A DNA stretch of 23,878 nt. Source: a virus. The position numbers and the translations under genes are program-made. The stretch covers positions 1 to 23,878 of the IMG/VR virus record IMGVR_UViG_3300002835_001088. One strand, 5' to 3'. The notes below the pieces were generated by a model. The model was given only the letters and a program-made list of their open reading frames with translations. It was not told where the DNA came from and searched no databases. Shown here in pieces: positions 1 through 8,494 of the stretch; the stretch's first letter is position 1, and each line of letters opens with the position of its first letter.

Positions 1-2840
1 CCTCTTGTATACTCTCTTTCAATAGCCTCAAGAGGGTTACGCATGTGAATGCCCTTAGCCCCGTACCCGTGGAGGATAAGGTCAGGTCTTCTACCAACAG
101 GGTTTGTATTCAGATCATAAAGATCACGGAATGTCCTCTTACCATCAAAGGTAGTATCCATTTTTTCAACTCTAACATCAGAGTAAGAAAGACCGGCTTC
201 ATCCATAAACTTAATGAAGTCATCAACATCTTCGATATTAGGGTTGAAAGAATTGTTAGCACGGATGATATCATCTAGACCGGGAGCAGCCCTAACAGCT
301 TCTACATTACCACGGTAAACATCTCTCACTGCTTTCAAGATTGTATTAATTTCTGTAACAGCCTTATTCGTAATACCCTCTGTCCTCTCAACAAGGACTG
401 TCTTTGGAGTAAGTGTTCTCTTAGCACCAGAGATTGTTTCAACAATATTGTCTTGAACAACAACGTGGCTGGCATTCGGCAAGGCTCTATTAGCTCCCGG
501 CTTATAACCGAGAACATCGGCGTGAGCTAGACCACGGTTGTTTTCAAGAGTCCCTGTAACGTAAAACTGCTTATAATCACCGAGGTCAAGTCCAACCTCA
601 TCTCTAATTTCGTAAACAGCTTTACCTTTAATATCACTAGCCTTTACAAGTTTACCAGTATCAAAGTCAAAAACATCTTCACTATCTGCGACAGATACCT
701 TCTTAATCTTCTTGTCTATACTGTTCTTAAATCTACCGATAAACTCATTGTTATTGATAGCTGTCTTAAGAGCATCATCAGCCCTAAGAATATAAGCTGT
801 TTCGTAAAGATCTGCCCTAAGCTTATAGGCTTTGTAGACCTTTTCAGACGGAAGAGTATTTGTATAACGATAGTAAATGTTATTAAACTCAGCTTCATTA
901 TACCAGTTTCTTCTGGCATAGTCATTAGTCAGTTCATTAACAACATTCAACAGTCCATCTTTTTCCTTCCTAGAAAGACCAGAAAGGGACTTACCAAGCT
1001 CTTTACCAATTTGTCTACCAACAGCATTCAATTTAATAATGCCGCTTTTCATAATAGCTTCTGTTGTAAGATTGCTGGTAACTTCTGGAGACATTAGGAA
1101 GTCAAGGGGAAGACTTCTAAGTTCCTGTTGTTCCTTTGTAAGAGAGGTCTTAAGAGAAAACTCAATAGGAAGTGTACGACTTCTCTTAACGACATACCCA
1201 TCTACAAGTTTAACAAGAGTCCCACCAAGTTGAGCAGCAGCCTTTTCACCAGATACCTTTGTCTTAAACGGAGTACCGTCTTTCCTACCCATGTAAACAG
1301 TAAGATCGTAGGAGTTCAATCCACCAATATCTTCAACCTTAAGAGCAGCAGTAACATCGGATACAGGCTCAGCGGCAACAGGAGTAGTAGTAACCTTTGG
1401 TTTAATATTCAGGATCTTGTTTGAACCAGAGATAATACCATCCTGCCTAAGCTGCTTGATGTACAGGAAAGTATCTTTCTTCTCAAGACCAGAGACTTTC
1501 ATAAAATCTGTTAGGCTGAAATCCTTACCAGCTTTCTCAGCAGTCTTTACAACATCAAGTGCTTTCTTATAGACAGACTTTCTAACTCCCGGCAGGAGTT
1601 CACCAGCAGTTTTACCGGCAACTTTAACAGTCTTTGTTGCTTTACCAGTAGCAACAATTGGGATATCTCTCGTTACGTTTAGAATGCCGTAGCTTGTTGT
1701 CCTAGTCAGATCCTCTGCATACTTCTCTACACTCTTTACAAGTTCATCGGGAGTTGCAACCTGAGTCTTATAAATATTCAGTGTCTTCTGGAGTACCGCA
1801 TTAATCTTATTAGAAGCCTCGACGTCGTAGACGGGCCTCATTGTCGGAGTAATAGCATTCTCAGCATTAACTGTAGCTACTCTAGAGATACCGGGGGCAG
1901 TCTGACGGGGAAGCTCAACAGAAGTTTCTACTCCATCTACAATTGCTCTCTTAACGACATTATCACCAGCAGCAACACCACTGGTAGCAATCTTCATGTC
2001 TGCTGGATCTACGGCAGTAGCAACTCTGGTAGCATCAACTGCGGCATCTGTCGCCTTTGCAAGCTTAGCAACCTTGCCAGCACCCAAAGCAGCAATGTCT
2101 ACAGCAGCCCAAAGGGCTTCATTCTCAGTTAGTCCCTGTGCAAGAGTACCCTCTGAAAGTTGAGAAAGGTAAAATGTATTATCTCCGATAAGACCAAAGG
2201 ATGCCATTTCGTTAGCAATCTCTGCTGCTACTGCATCTGTCTCTTCAATAGGAGAGTCGAGGAGCCTCTTATACCACCCCTGTTCTCTCGCGGTCTTACC
2301 ACCAATGCCAAGGACATAGGCAACATTCTCAAGAGAACCGTAGGTAGCTTCTCTGCCAAGGTATCCAAGGAAGTCTACTGTTGTTCCGAAGATACTCCTT
2401 TCGGGCATAATCTTCTGAACTGCTGTCCTAAGCTTCGCCATCTTAAGGAGACGGGTATCTGAGATAGAGAGTGGATCTGCTACAACCTTCTCAGCTACAT
2501 CAATATCTTCTTTAGCAACTGCAAAGATTTGCTTATTCTTTACATAGTTTTCAAGAGACTGCTTCATCTGCTCTGGTGTTTTCAAAGAGCGATAAGCCTC
2601 TTCAAAGACGTCTCTCTCAGTAACTCCAATAACTGCTGAAGGAGTAATAGATGCAGTTCCCTCAAACTCAGCCTTATCTACAGCCTGACTAACGGGCATA
2701 CCTGTATTATCAGCATACCTCTCAGCGAGAGAAACAATAAATTCCTTTCTTTCCTTAATCTGCTTTTCAGCAGAAGACTCTGGAAAGATATTAGGAGTTG
2801 TTTCTTCGACGGTAGGGAAAATACTGGTAGGATTATCCAT
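1..2840 (-). CDS. Very large internal virion / DNA-ejection protein (partial, C-terminus outside window)
   Basis: Reading the minus strand from the ATG at 2840, I find no stop codon down to base 1, so at least 946 residues are present and the C-terminus lies outside the window. It starts MDNPTSIFPTVEE and is rich in Lys, Glu, Ala and Thr. I see no signal peptide. It is the last visible gene of the tail/ejection module, 1-2 codons downstream of a small Ala/Gln-rich internal virion protein. In podoviruses this slot holds the giant internal core or ejection protein (T7 gp16 role) that leaves the capsid with the DNA and crosses the envelope. I do not recognise a lytic transglycosylase or peptidase motif in the visible part; an enzymatic domain could lie in the missing end. 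The family call rests on size and position and the function is inferred. Confidence 0.75.
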   Translation of the reverse strand, partial: MDNPTSIFPTVEETTPNIFPESSAEKQIKERKEFIVSLAERYADNTGMPVSQAVDKAEFEGTASITPSAVIGVTERDVFEEAYRSLKTPEQMKQSLENYVKNKQIFAVAKEDIDVAEKVVADPLSISDTRLLKMAKLRTAVQKIMPERSIFGTTVDFLGYLGREATYGSLENVAYVLGIGGKTAREQGWYKRLLDSPIEETDAVAAEIANEMASFGLIGDNTFYLSQLSEGTLAQGLTENEALWAAVDIAALGAGKVAKLAKATDAAVDATRVATAVDPADMKIATSGVAAGDNVVKRAIVDGVETSVELPRQTAPGISRVATVNAENAITPTMRPVYDVEASNKINAVLQKTLNIYKTQVATPDELVKSVEKYAEDLTRTTSYGILNVTRDIPIVATGKATKTVKVAGKTAGELLPGVRKSVYKKALDVVKTAEKAGKDFSLTDFMKVSGLEKKDTFLYIKQLRQDGIISGSNKILNIKPKVTTTPVAAEPVSDVTAALKVEDIGGLNSYDLTVYMGRKDGTPFKTKVSGEKAAAQLGGTLVKLVDGYVVKRSRTLPIEFSLKTSLTKEQQELRSLPLDFLMSPEVTSNLTTEAIMKSGIIKLNAVGRQIGKELGKSLSGLSRKEKDGLLNVVNELTNDYARRNWYNEAEFNNIYYRYTNTLPSEKVYKAYKLRADLYETAYILRADDALKTAINNNEFIGRFKNSIDKKIKKVSVADSEDVFDFDTGKLVKASDIKGKAVYEIRDEVGLDLGDYKQFYVTGTLENNRGLAHADVLGYKPGANRALPNASHVVVQDNIVETISGAKRTLTPKTVLVERTEGITNKAVTEINTILKAVRDVYRGNVEAVRAAPGLDDIIRANNSFNPNIEDVDDFIKFMDEAGLSYSDVRVEKMDTTFDGKRTFRDLYDLNTNPVGRRPDLILHGYGAKGIHMRNPLEAIEREYTR

Positions 2841-3310
2841 TATACAACCTGTCCAAAACTCGGAAATCTAAAGGTAGTTTTCTGTAGACCGGAGGCAAAG
2901 TCACCAATGGAGGAACCAAGAGATCCAATACCAGCCGCAATACTAGCACTCTGCTGATACTTAGCAGCCTGATTAAGAGCAGCCTGTTGTCTCTTCATAC
3001 TCTCAGCAGTCATGCCTTGGAAAGCAGTAGCAGAGAGAACCTGATTCTGAAGACCAGAGAGACCACCAGTCAGTGCTGTACTTGCTGTCGGACCCTGACC
3101 AGCACCAACCTGTGCGGCTACGTTGACTGTCTGACCACCTGCAATTGCCTGTTCACGAAGCATACGCCGTCTTTCACGGGCATCAGCACCCCTCTGCAAA
3201 GCTCTTTGTTCTCTTGCAGCCTTCTCCTGTGCCTTAATAGCCTTATTCTGCTGGACCATACCAAAGATACCAGCACCAGCACTAACCAACAAACCTACAG
3301 CAGCAGCCAT
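2840..3310 (-). CDS. Small internal virion protein
   Basis: A 156-residue protein. Residues 1-18 form a hydrophobic Ala/Gly segment (MAAAVGLLVSAGAGIFG). Next comes a charged, probably alpha-helical stretch rich in Arg, Gln and Glu (about 22-55, with ERRRMLREQ). The rest is a long Ala/Ser/Gly/Gln-rich tail. This composition is usual for small internal virion proteins of podoviruses (the T7 gp14 type), which sit in the head core and form the outer-membrane part of the ejection channel. Its position between the nozzle/GNAT genes and the giant ejection protein fits. Its stop (TAA) shares bases with the start of the downstream giant gene. No catalytic motif is visible. The assignment comes from composition and gene order. 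Confidence 0.7.
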   Translation of the reverse strand: MAAAVGLLVSAGAGIFGMVQQNKAIKAQEKAAREQRALQRGADARERRRMLREQAIAGGQTVNVAAQVGAGQGPTASTALTGGLSGLQNQVLSATAFQGMTAESMKRQQAALNQAAKYQQSASIAAGIGSLGSSIGDFASGLQKTTFRFPSFGQVV

Positions 3311-3311
3311 G

Positions 3312-3770
3312 TTATATTTCCTTCCAATGTACTATTTCTTTCTCAGTGTACCCAAGTTTCTTGTACACCTTGTTTAGATATTCTGGACTAAGATTATGAA
3401 AGGTACTGATGCAGAGTGTATCCGCCTTCATATACTTTCCCCAAGACTCAAAAGCCTTCAGCATTTCTAGTCCGTATTTTCTACTTTCTTCTTTTACAAA
3501 GATAGCCATACAATAGGCTAGTTTAGTAGAGTGAAAGTAGTGTTCTGTTACATGCCCTAGGATAAACCCCTTAATTTCTTCGTCGATTACGAGGACAATC
3601 CCCGCAAATAGTTCGTTGATTAACGCAGTATTAAAGAGGGCTTCGATCTTCTCTTCTTCAAAGGGTTTATCCGGTAGGACAGCTTTAATAGGTTCTTTTG
3701 CTAGTTCTAATACTTCGAGGTAATCTTCTGGTTTAATATATCGAATACTAATATCTTGGGTTGCTTGCAC
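3312..3770 (-). CDS. GNAT-family N-acetyltransferase
   Basis: A 152-residue protein with the layout of a GCN5-related N-acetyltransferase. An N-terminal beta strand (ISIRYIKPEDY) leads to the central strands GIVLVIDEEIKGFILGHV. The acetyl-CoA-binding helix region follows at AIFVKEESRKYGLEMLKAFE, where SRKYGLEML is a degenerate form of the R/Q-x-x-G-x-G/A loop. The C-terminal part is the usual YLNKVYKKLGY motif. It overlaps the tail tubular B gene by 23 bp and precedes the internal virion gene by one base, so it belongs to the virion operon. GNAT genes inside structural modules occur in other podoviruses, but their substrates are mostly unknown. It could modify a virion protein during assembly or a host target; the sequence does not decide. 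Confidence 0.85.
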   Translation of the reverse strand: MQATQDISIRYIKPEDYLEVLELAKEPIKAVLPDKPFEEEKIEALFNTALINELFAGIVLVIDEEIKGFILGHVTEHYFHSTKLAYCMAIFVKEESRKYGLEMLKAFESWGKYMKADTLCISTFHNLSPEYLNKVYKKLGYTEKEIVHWKEI

Positions 3771-6219
3771 TTATCATTTCCCAACCAATGAGATAAAAGT
3801 CTTTCCCTTGCTCTGACTCAAATTTTAAGCGTAGAACCCTACCCTTACCTCTAATCTTTGTTCTACATACAATTGTATCATAGGGATAGGCAAATGTCAA
3901 ATTACTTGGATTAACAATAGTATAGTTCATAGCACGATAAATTTGACTGGGGGTACTCCACCTAGAACTATCTCCTGAAAGATCCCACTTAACTGTAAGA
4001 GTACAACTAGAAGGATAATCTACTTCATATCCTGCTCCAGAGGCTACAAAGTTTTCTTCTGTTCTCTTCAAGTAAGTTGTAATATACGGGGCATTCTTCT
4101 TCAACGTAGCAGAACCTTGAAAATCGTAACCCGTCTCAGCGTATGAACTGTAATTTGCAGTATCCCAGTCAAGGAAGTCTCTATTAGTAAAAGTAGCAAA
4201 AGTCAGTTTCCTAACTCCAGAAACAACTATAGATGTAAGAAACTTTATTTCTGTTGGGACTGTACTAGAAACATCTACGGTTTTTACAACTATATCGCTA
4301 GTAGCATCAATAACTTGATTTTCGGCAGTTCCAGCAACAATGTTAATAACAGCATCTTCTGCACCAAGACCGGAAAGGAACACGCCATCTACAATATACG
4401 GAGTACTGCTTGCTTTATCAGAAACAGTCCAAGGAAAGAAAGCTTGAAGAGACATATCAAGAACAAGTATCTTGTTTTTCTTATTTACAATTGTTTCAGT
4501 CTCAGAAGAGTACATCCAATAAATTCGATTATTTAATCTATCAAAGATAGAAGTAGCACTTTTCTTAGCAGAGTTACCAATATTATCGTAGAATGTCTTA
4601 ATATTATCAGAGATAGAAGTAACTGTTGGAGAATTATTCTCTACTGTAATAGCAAAAATACCAGAGACTCCCCAATAAATTGGTGTTCCAGAAACATTAG
4701 AAAGTGTTCTAGAATTTACAATACCAAAGTTGGAGATCTTACTAACGTAATATTCAGTAGCTTTAAAGACCTGATCAACGCCACCAATAGCCCATACGCC
4801 ATTACTAGCGAGGACATAAAGAACGGAGCCTGTTGGAAAGAGAGCTTTAATATCCGAGATATCGGGGATAATAATATATCCACCATCTGAGTCTACAACA
4901 CCAGCAGTATCTTCTGCTGTTGGACTTGCCATCTGATAGCACTTGCCAAAGTCATCTTTATTCTCGACAACTTTCGAGAAGAAGATCTTTCCACCATTCT
5001 TAGAAGAGTTCAAACCAGCATACCAAACTCTTCCAGCATAAGAAGCAGTGCAAGAAAATCTTGAACTTTCGTTTACAACTGGAAGATTATTTATTGTAAC
5101 TGGTGTATACTCTGTTGCTTTAGATCTATCTTGATTAAAGAAGTCAAGAATAAAGAAACCATTTGGAGAAAGGGTATTACCTGAAGCAGTTGTATAAAAC
5201 TGGCTTGCATTGAATTTAATACCCTTTTCAGGAGGAGAGGTTTGTTCTACATAAAGTTTTCCAAAATACCAAGGTTTGTTTCTAGGAGGATAACCATAGA
5301 AACCACCTTCAACTAAATACTGTTCATAAGGCGTTGGTTCCGAAGGACTACCAACAAAAGTAACTCTTTCTACCCAACCCATATTGAACAAATCATACTG
5401 ATAATTCTTTGTAATACCACCATTTGTATCTTCTGGAACAAAGTCATTTGGAATAACTTTTGTTACAGTACCAGTAATATTATCATCTAAAGAATAGTTT
5501 GAACCACTAAGAGTAAAAGTAAAAACTCTATTTGAAGTAACAGTATTTACTAAAAACTCTCCGTTAAACTGAGAAAGATTACAATCAATTTTGATAGTAT
5601 CCCCAGCTTCTAAAGCATGCTTATTCAATGTAGTAATCGTAACTGTATTACTAGTTCTTACAATACTATCAATATCAGAAGACATATTAAGGTATTCAAA
5701 GTCTCTAATTTCAATCTTAATTTTAGAGACAGAGATAGTATTATCGTTTGAATTATAAACTACTCTAATTGGATGAATAGCTTGAGATACAATTACAAGG
5801 TATCCGATGGAAGAAGAAACACTTATCGGAGAAGTCGCAGTATCAAATTCATTTTCAGCTTTATAGTCTAGAAGATTAATTGAAAAGGGTTTCTCGCTAA
5901 GCGAAAGTGTTGAGTAAGACTTATCGTAAAAGTAAACTTTGCTGTTTACCTGAACAACAAGAAACTCAGCACCACCAATACCAGAAACATTCTGCCAATT
6001 TTGCGTATGAATGAACGCATTAGATCCGGCAGTAAAGGAACTTCCAATATAATTCTCTTCAAATTCGATACCCCTCCTTCTCTGCCTAGCACCGTTTTTA
6101 AGGAGATCGCAGTTCAATTCATCAGAAGAAGCACCATCAGGATAGGTCATAACAGAGGCTTCGGTAATAAGCCCCTTGATAAAGTTGTTTACAGGTTTAG
6201 TGCTATACGTCTGTACCAA
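3748..6219 (-). CDS. Tail tubular protein B (tail nozzle)
   Basis: An 823-residue beta-rich protein in the position and size range of T7 gp12-like nozzle proteins. The start has the typical form of the family: an early NFIKGLITEAS segment followed by a Cys/Asp-containing DELNCDLLKNGARQRRRGIE stretch, as in the family pattern where the nozzle N-terminus lists ungapped source-DNA contacts. Long Ser/Thr/Asn-rich beta stretches follow, consistent with a beta-propeller fold, and it ends in EMISASNPRY. The nozzle forms the lower tail tube and holds the fibers. It overlaps the preceding 110-aa gene by 17 bp and the GNAT gene by 23 bp, which points to coupled translation. I am confident of the class; no single catalytic motif is expected. 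Confidence 0.87.
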   Translation of the reverse strand: MVQTYSTKPVNNFIKGLITEASVMTYPDGASSDELNCDLLKNGARQRRRGIEFEENYIGSSFTAGSNAFIHTQNWQNVSGIGGAEFLVVQVNSKVYFYDKSYSTLSLSEKPFSINLLDYKAENEFDTATSPISVSSSIGYLVIVSQAIHPIRVVYNSNDNTISVSKIKIEIRDFEYLNMSSDIDSIVRTSNTVTITTLNKHALEAGDTIKIDCNLSQFNGEFLVNTVTSNRVFTFTLSGSNYSLDDNITGTVTKVIPNDFVPEDTNGGITKNYQYDLFNMGWVERVTFVGSPSEPTPYEQYLVEGGFYGYPPRNKPWYFGKLYVEQTSPPEKGIKFNASQFYTTASGNTLSPNGFFILDFFNQDRSKATEYTPVTINNLPVVNESSRFSCTASYAGRVWYAGLNSSKNGGKIFFSKVVENKDDFGKCYQMASPTAEDTAGVVDSDGGYIIIPDISDIKALFPTGSVLYVLASNGVWAIGGVDQVFKATEYYVSKISNFGIVNSRTLSNVSGTPIYWGVSGIFAITVENNSPTVTSISDNIKTFYDNIGNSAKKSATSIFDRLNNRIYWMYSSETETIVNKKNKILVLDMSLQAFFPWTVSDKASSTPYIVDGVFLSGLGAEDAVINIVAGTAENQVIDATSDIVVKTVDVSSTVPTEIKFLTSIVVSGVRKLTFATFTNRDFLDWDTANYSSYAETGYDFQGSATLKKNAPYITTYLKRTEENFVASGAGYEVDYPSSCTLTVKWDLSGDSSRWSTPSQIYRAMNYTIVNPSNLTFAYPYDTIVCRTKIRGKGRVLRLKFESEQGKDFYLIGWEMISASNPRY

Positions 6220-6535
6220 TCTTTTTACCCTTCGTCTTCAGTGGAGGAGCCTTATCCTCACCAAACATTCTATCCCACTTAGCCTCTTTGCTTTCGGGTA
6301 TACTGTCCAACCAGAACTCAAGATCTGCTAATGCTGACTTTCGGCTAGTGTAATATCCTGAAAGATGGTCTGGAATACTACCAGAGTCTGTACCAATCCT
6401 GAACATACTGTAACCATCTTCAGGTTTGTAAATCGTATACTTTGCTTTTCTTTTAGGACTTGTAATTGTAAGGACTGTACCTTCTTTATTGTCTTCTACA
6501 ACGATAAGGTCATTATCGGTTTCGGCCATAGTCAT
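6203..6535 (-). CDS. Hypothetical protein between the two tail tubular genes
   Basis: A 110-residue protein I do not recognise. The N-terminal half has short beta-type strands (DLIVVEDNKEGTVLTI, then KYTIYKPEDGYSMFRI). A middle part contains YYTSRKSALADLEFWLD, a helix-like segment with aromatic residues, and the end is Lys-rich (PPLKTKGKKIG). It overlaps the tail tubular A gene (23 bp) and the tail tubular B gene (17 bp) in different frames. It must therefore be co-translated with them and is probably an assembly helper or minor tail part; this is inference from position only. No signal peptide or membrane segment is present. Confidence 0.75.
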   Translation of the reverse strand: MTMAETDNDLIVVEDNKEGTVLTITSPKRKAKYTIYKPEDGYSMFRIGTDSGSIPDHLSGYYTSRKSALADLEFWLDSIPESKEAKWDRMFGEDKAPPLKTKGKKIGTDV

Positions 6536-7268
6536 TCAAAACCCTCACTTCAGGTGTCTTAGATCTATTGTTTCTCTGGAAGTATCTGTGCTTTCTAGCA
6601 AACTGTTCTACCTTCGGGTCTGCCCCTCCCTTAAGGAGAGACAGCGCCCGAGATTTAACCTCTGCAAGGTAGTAGGGAAAAATACTATCATCCATATCTG
6701 GCGTTGCATCATTGGTCATAGTAAAAGATGGTAGCTTTGTACCAAGTACCAATGACTTGCTTGTCTGAAGAGTAGTATCGATAGAAGAATCATAACTATC
6801 GAAACAAAGATACCTATCATCAAATGATGTATAATAGTCAGGCATCTTGTTATTCAGAATTGGAAGAGAAATACCAGATGTCGGATCGGTAACAATAATT
6901 ACTTCGGATGCAGAGGTATCCCTCTTAACAATTCTCTGAATAAATTCATCCGGTAGAACATAATCAATGAGCTTATATTCGAGTTCCCCAGCAGTTTCTG
7001 ATACATTGTATCTCAACTCCTTAATCTTTGTGACGCTGTTTGCATCCATAAAATTGGGCCTAGCGGAGTTAGAAAGACCAGAGATTGTAACCAACTCCGA
7101 GTGTTCCGGAAGTTCGTAAGTTGTAATTACATCATAGTAGACACTCCTGCAAATATTAGAGATTTGGGTTGCTTCTACCGTATCGGAAATGCTGTTGACT
7201 TCATCAGAGTCCATATCATTCAGGACATCCTGAACCATCTCCAATAGTGTCATTTTAGCTGTAGCCAT
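6513..7268 (-). CDS. Tail tubular protein A (head-to-tail adaptor/gatekeeper)
   Basis: A 251-residue protein, slightly longer than T7 gp11. It begins with a helical segment (MTLLEMVQDVLNDMDSDE, then SDTVEATQISNICRSVYYDV), the usual opening of tail tubular A proteins. It continues with a mixed alpha/beta core containing LRYNVSETAGELEYKLIDYV and DYYTSFDDRYLCFDSYDSS. The second half ends in a helical, Arg/Lys-rich stretch (PKVEQFARKHRYFQRNN). In podoviruses this protein forms a ring below the portal and above the nozzle. It lies two bases after the 206-aa fiber-like gene and overlaps the 110-aa gene, in the normal order TubA then TubB. The pattern fit is good; the length and the YxxY/CFDSYDSS block are typical. 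Confidence 0.85.
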   Translation of the reverse strand: MATAKMTLLEMVQDVLNDMDSDEVNSISDTVEATQISNICRSVYYDVITTYELPEHSELVTISGLSNSARPNFMDANSVTKIKELRYNVSETAGELEYKLIDYVLPDEFIQRIVKRDTSASEVIIVTDPTSGISLPILNNKMPDYYTSFDDRYLCFDSYDSSIDTTLQTSKSLVLGTKLPSFTMTNDATPDMDDSIFPYYLAEVKSRALSLLKGGADPKVEQFARKHRYFQRNNRSKTPEVRVLNDYGRNR

Positions 7269-7270
7269 TA

Positions 7271-7891
7271 TTATCTAGCCCTATGTATTCTAGATGAAAT
7301 CAAACTAATATTTCTAATATTACCAGTACCAGAAGGAAGAGAGCATTTAATTTTAGCACCATGAGAGGCCATATTTGCTGTTACATACACCAGTGAAGTT
7401 TCAGAAATAAACTGATTAGTTTTCAGCAACGGAACACTCTTCTCTGCAAGGAGAGTACCATAAGTAGTTCCATCTGAGGAACCATACAAAGAGATATCAA
7501 GATAAGCCTGAGAGCCTGATAGACTAACCAATTCAAAAGATAGCGTAATAGCCATCAAATCGCCAGTGGATACAAAAAGAAGAGTATCCGTACCCAACGT
7601 CATTAGGGTACTATCAACACCATTGAAAGTTACAGGAAGATTTGTTTCAACAGACTTTAAATCAAAGGGTATTGTTTGTGCAGTATTATTAAGTTGGAAG
7701 TATGTTGTACTCGTATACGTTGTATTTGTATAATGTCCCCAACCACTACCCGGAATATTAGAGAGGTTCTTCCAACTACCAGAGGAACTACCATTGGCTA
7801 CATAAACCTGATTTGAACTGGCAGTAGAAATACCCTTCGGTTCATGAATACCATCTGTATCAGTCAAAGCGGAATGTTGTACGTTAGCCAT
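7271..7891 (-). CDS. Head-fiber or tail-appendage protein
   Basis: A 206-residue Ser/Thr/Asn-rich beta protein. The first 45 residues have the form QHSALTDTDGIHEPKGIS, then QVYVANGSSSGSW. This H-S-A-L-T...HEPKG...VYVANG...GSGxW module recurs at the N-terminus of phage appendage and head-fiber proteins. The remainder looks like a beta-sandwich tip (DLMAITLSFELVSLSGSQAY) and ends SSRIHRAR. It is the first gene after the terminator/promoter pair at 7914-7994 and therefore opens the tail transcription unit. It could be a capsid fiber or an accessory tail fiber; the sequence alone does not distinguish these. Confidence 0.65.
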   Translation of the reverse strand: MANVQHSALTDTDGIHEPKGISTASSNQVYVANGSSSGSWKNLSNIPGSGWGHYTNTTYTSTTYFQLNNTAQTIPFDLKSVETNLPVTFNGVDSTLMTLGTDTLLFVSTGDLMAITLSFELVSLSGSQAYLDISLYGSSDGTTYGTLLAEKSVPLLKTNQFISETSLVYVTANMASHGAKIKCSLPSGTGNIRNISLISSRIHRAR

Positions 7892-7913
7892 TTAAGTATC
7901 CTATATTAGTATC

Positions 7914-7924
7914 AACCGGGGGAA
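7914..7924 (-). promoter_or_regulatory. Candidate operator box (TTCCCCCGGTT) in the 7.94 kb promoter
   Basis: On the minus strand this reads TTCCCCCGGTT. It begins about 12 nt past the -10 box of the promoter at 7936-7963. The same 11 bases, in the opposite orientation, occur at 21727-21737 at almost the same distance from the other leftward promoter. This suggests a shared regulator binding site in the early transcribed region. The core CCCCCGGT also occurs inside coding sequence at Pro-Gly codons, so only the full 11-mer is informative. No regulator gene is visible in the window. Confidence 0.4.
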
Positions 7925-7935
7925 CCATAAGTATT

Positions 7936-7963
7936 ATTATACCATTTCTTTTTAACTTGTCAA
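7936..7963 (-). promoter_or_regulatory. Consensus sigma70 promoter for the tail/ejection genes
   Basis: Minus strand: TTGACA (7963-7958), a 16-bp spacer, then TATAAT (7941-7936). Both hexamers match the sigma70 consensus perfectly, and TGG just before the -10 adds an extended -10. Transcription would start near 7929 and run into the 206-aa gene at 7891. It sits immediately downstream of the hairpin at 7973-7994, so the tail genes get fresh initiation by host-type RNA polymerase rather than relying on read-through from the capsid genes. Confidence 0.85.
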
Positions 7964-7972
7964 CGAGAAATA

Positions 7973-7994
7973 GGGAGGCTCCGAAGAACCTCCC
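7973..7994 (-). terminator. Hairpin terminator after the capsid/decoration genes
   Basis: In minus-strand RNA the stem is GGGAGGUUC, loop UUCG, GAGCCUCCC: nine pairs including one G-U, capped by a UUCG tetraloop. It lies ten bases after the stop of the 158-aa gene and is followed by UAUUUCUCGUU, a U-rich but broken tract. Rho-independent termination here is likely, possibly partial. The next promoter begins ten bases downstream, so the element separates head from tail transcription. Confidence 0.75.
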
Positions 7995-8003
7995 CGTAGT
8001 GTA

Positions 8004-8480
8004 TTACACTTCGATATACTGGATCACCAGCTTACCACGACCAGCGGTGAAAGCATCACCAGAGGTTGTCGGAGTCGTATAGACGTAAGCATTGGCAGAA
8101 CCAACCGAAGCCGTACCAGCAGACAGAGCGCCATCGCAACGCACAACCTTAGTGGCACCCAGCGCAGCAAGAGCGATAGTAGCGTCAATGCCATCAGCAT
8201 CAATCACAGTACCGTCCTTCTGAGCCAGACCGATTGTCAGAGTAGCTGTACCCGCAGAGGTAGCAGCAGTCGTAACAATAAGGTAAGCATCGACGATGTA
8301 CGAACCAGCCGGAATATACGCCTCATGACCGTCAGCAGCGGCAGTGATAGCCGTAGCAAAGTTAAAGTCAACAGCGATGCTCTTAATGGGGCCACAAGCC
8401 TCAAGACCAGCACCAGTCTGACCAGCGTCCGGGTTAGTAAAACGGACTTCAAGACCGTCCGAGTTTGTCCAATCAGCCAT
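8004..8480 (-). CDS. Probable head decoration/stabilisation protein
   Basis: A 158-residue protein very rich in Ala, Thr, Gly and Val, with almost no charged runs and no signal peptide: a soluble beta-sandwich type (for example AYIPAGSYIVDAYLIVTTAA and GRGKLVIQYIEV at the end). It follows the major capsid gene by 14 bases, has an AGGAGG ribosome-binding site ahead of the ATG, and is the last gene before the terminator. Such Ala/Thr-rich proteins straight after the capsid gene are commonly decoration or cement proteins on the head surface. It shares the GC-richer codon choice of the capsid gene, which suggests high expression. The function is inferred from position, composition and codon use. 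Confidence 0.65.
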   Translation of the reverse strand: MADWTNSDGLEVRFTNPDAGQTGAGLEACGPIKSIAVDFNFATAITAAADGHEAYIPAGSYIVDAYLIVTTAATSAGTATLTIGLAQKDGTVIDADGIDATIALAALGATKVVRCDGALSAGTASVGSANAYVYTTPTTSGDAFTAGRGKLVIQYIEV

Positions 8481-8494
8481 AATTTATCCTCCTA

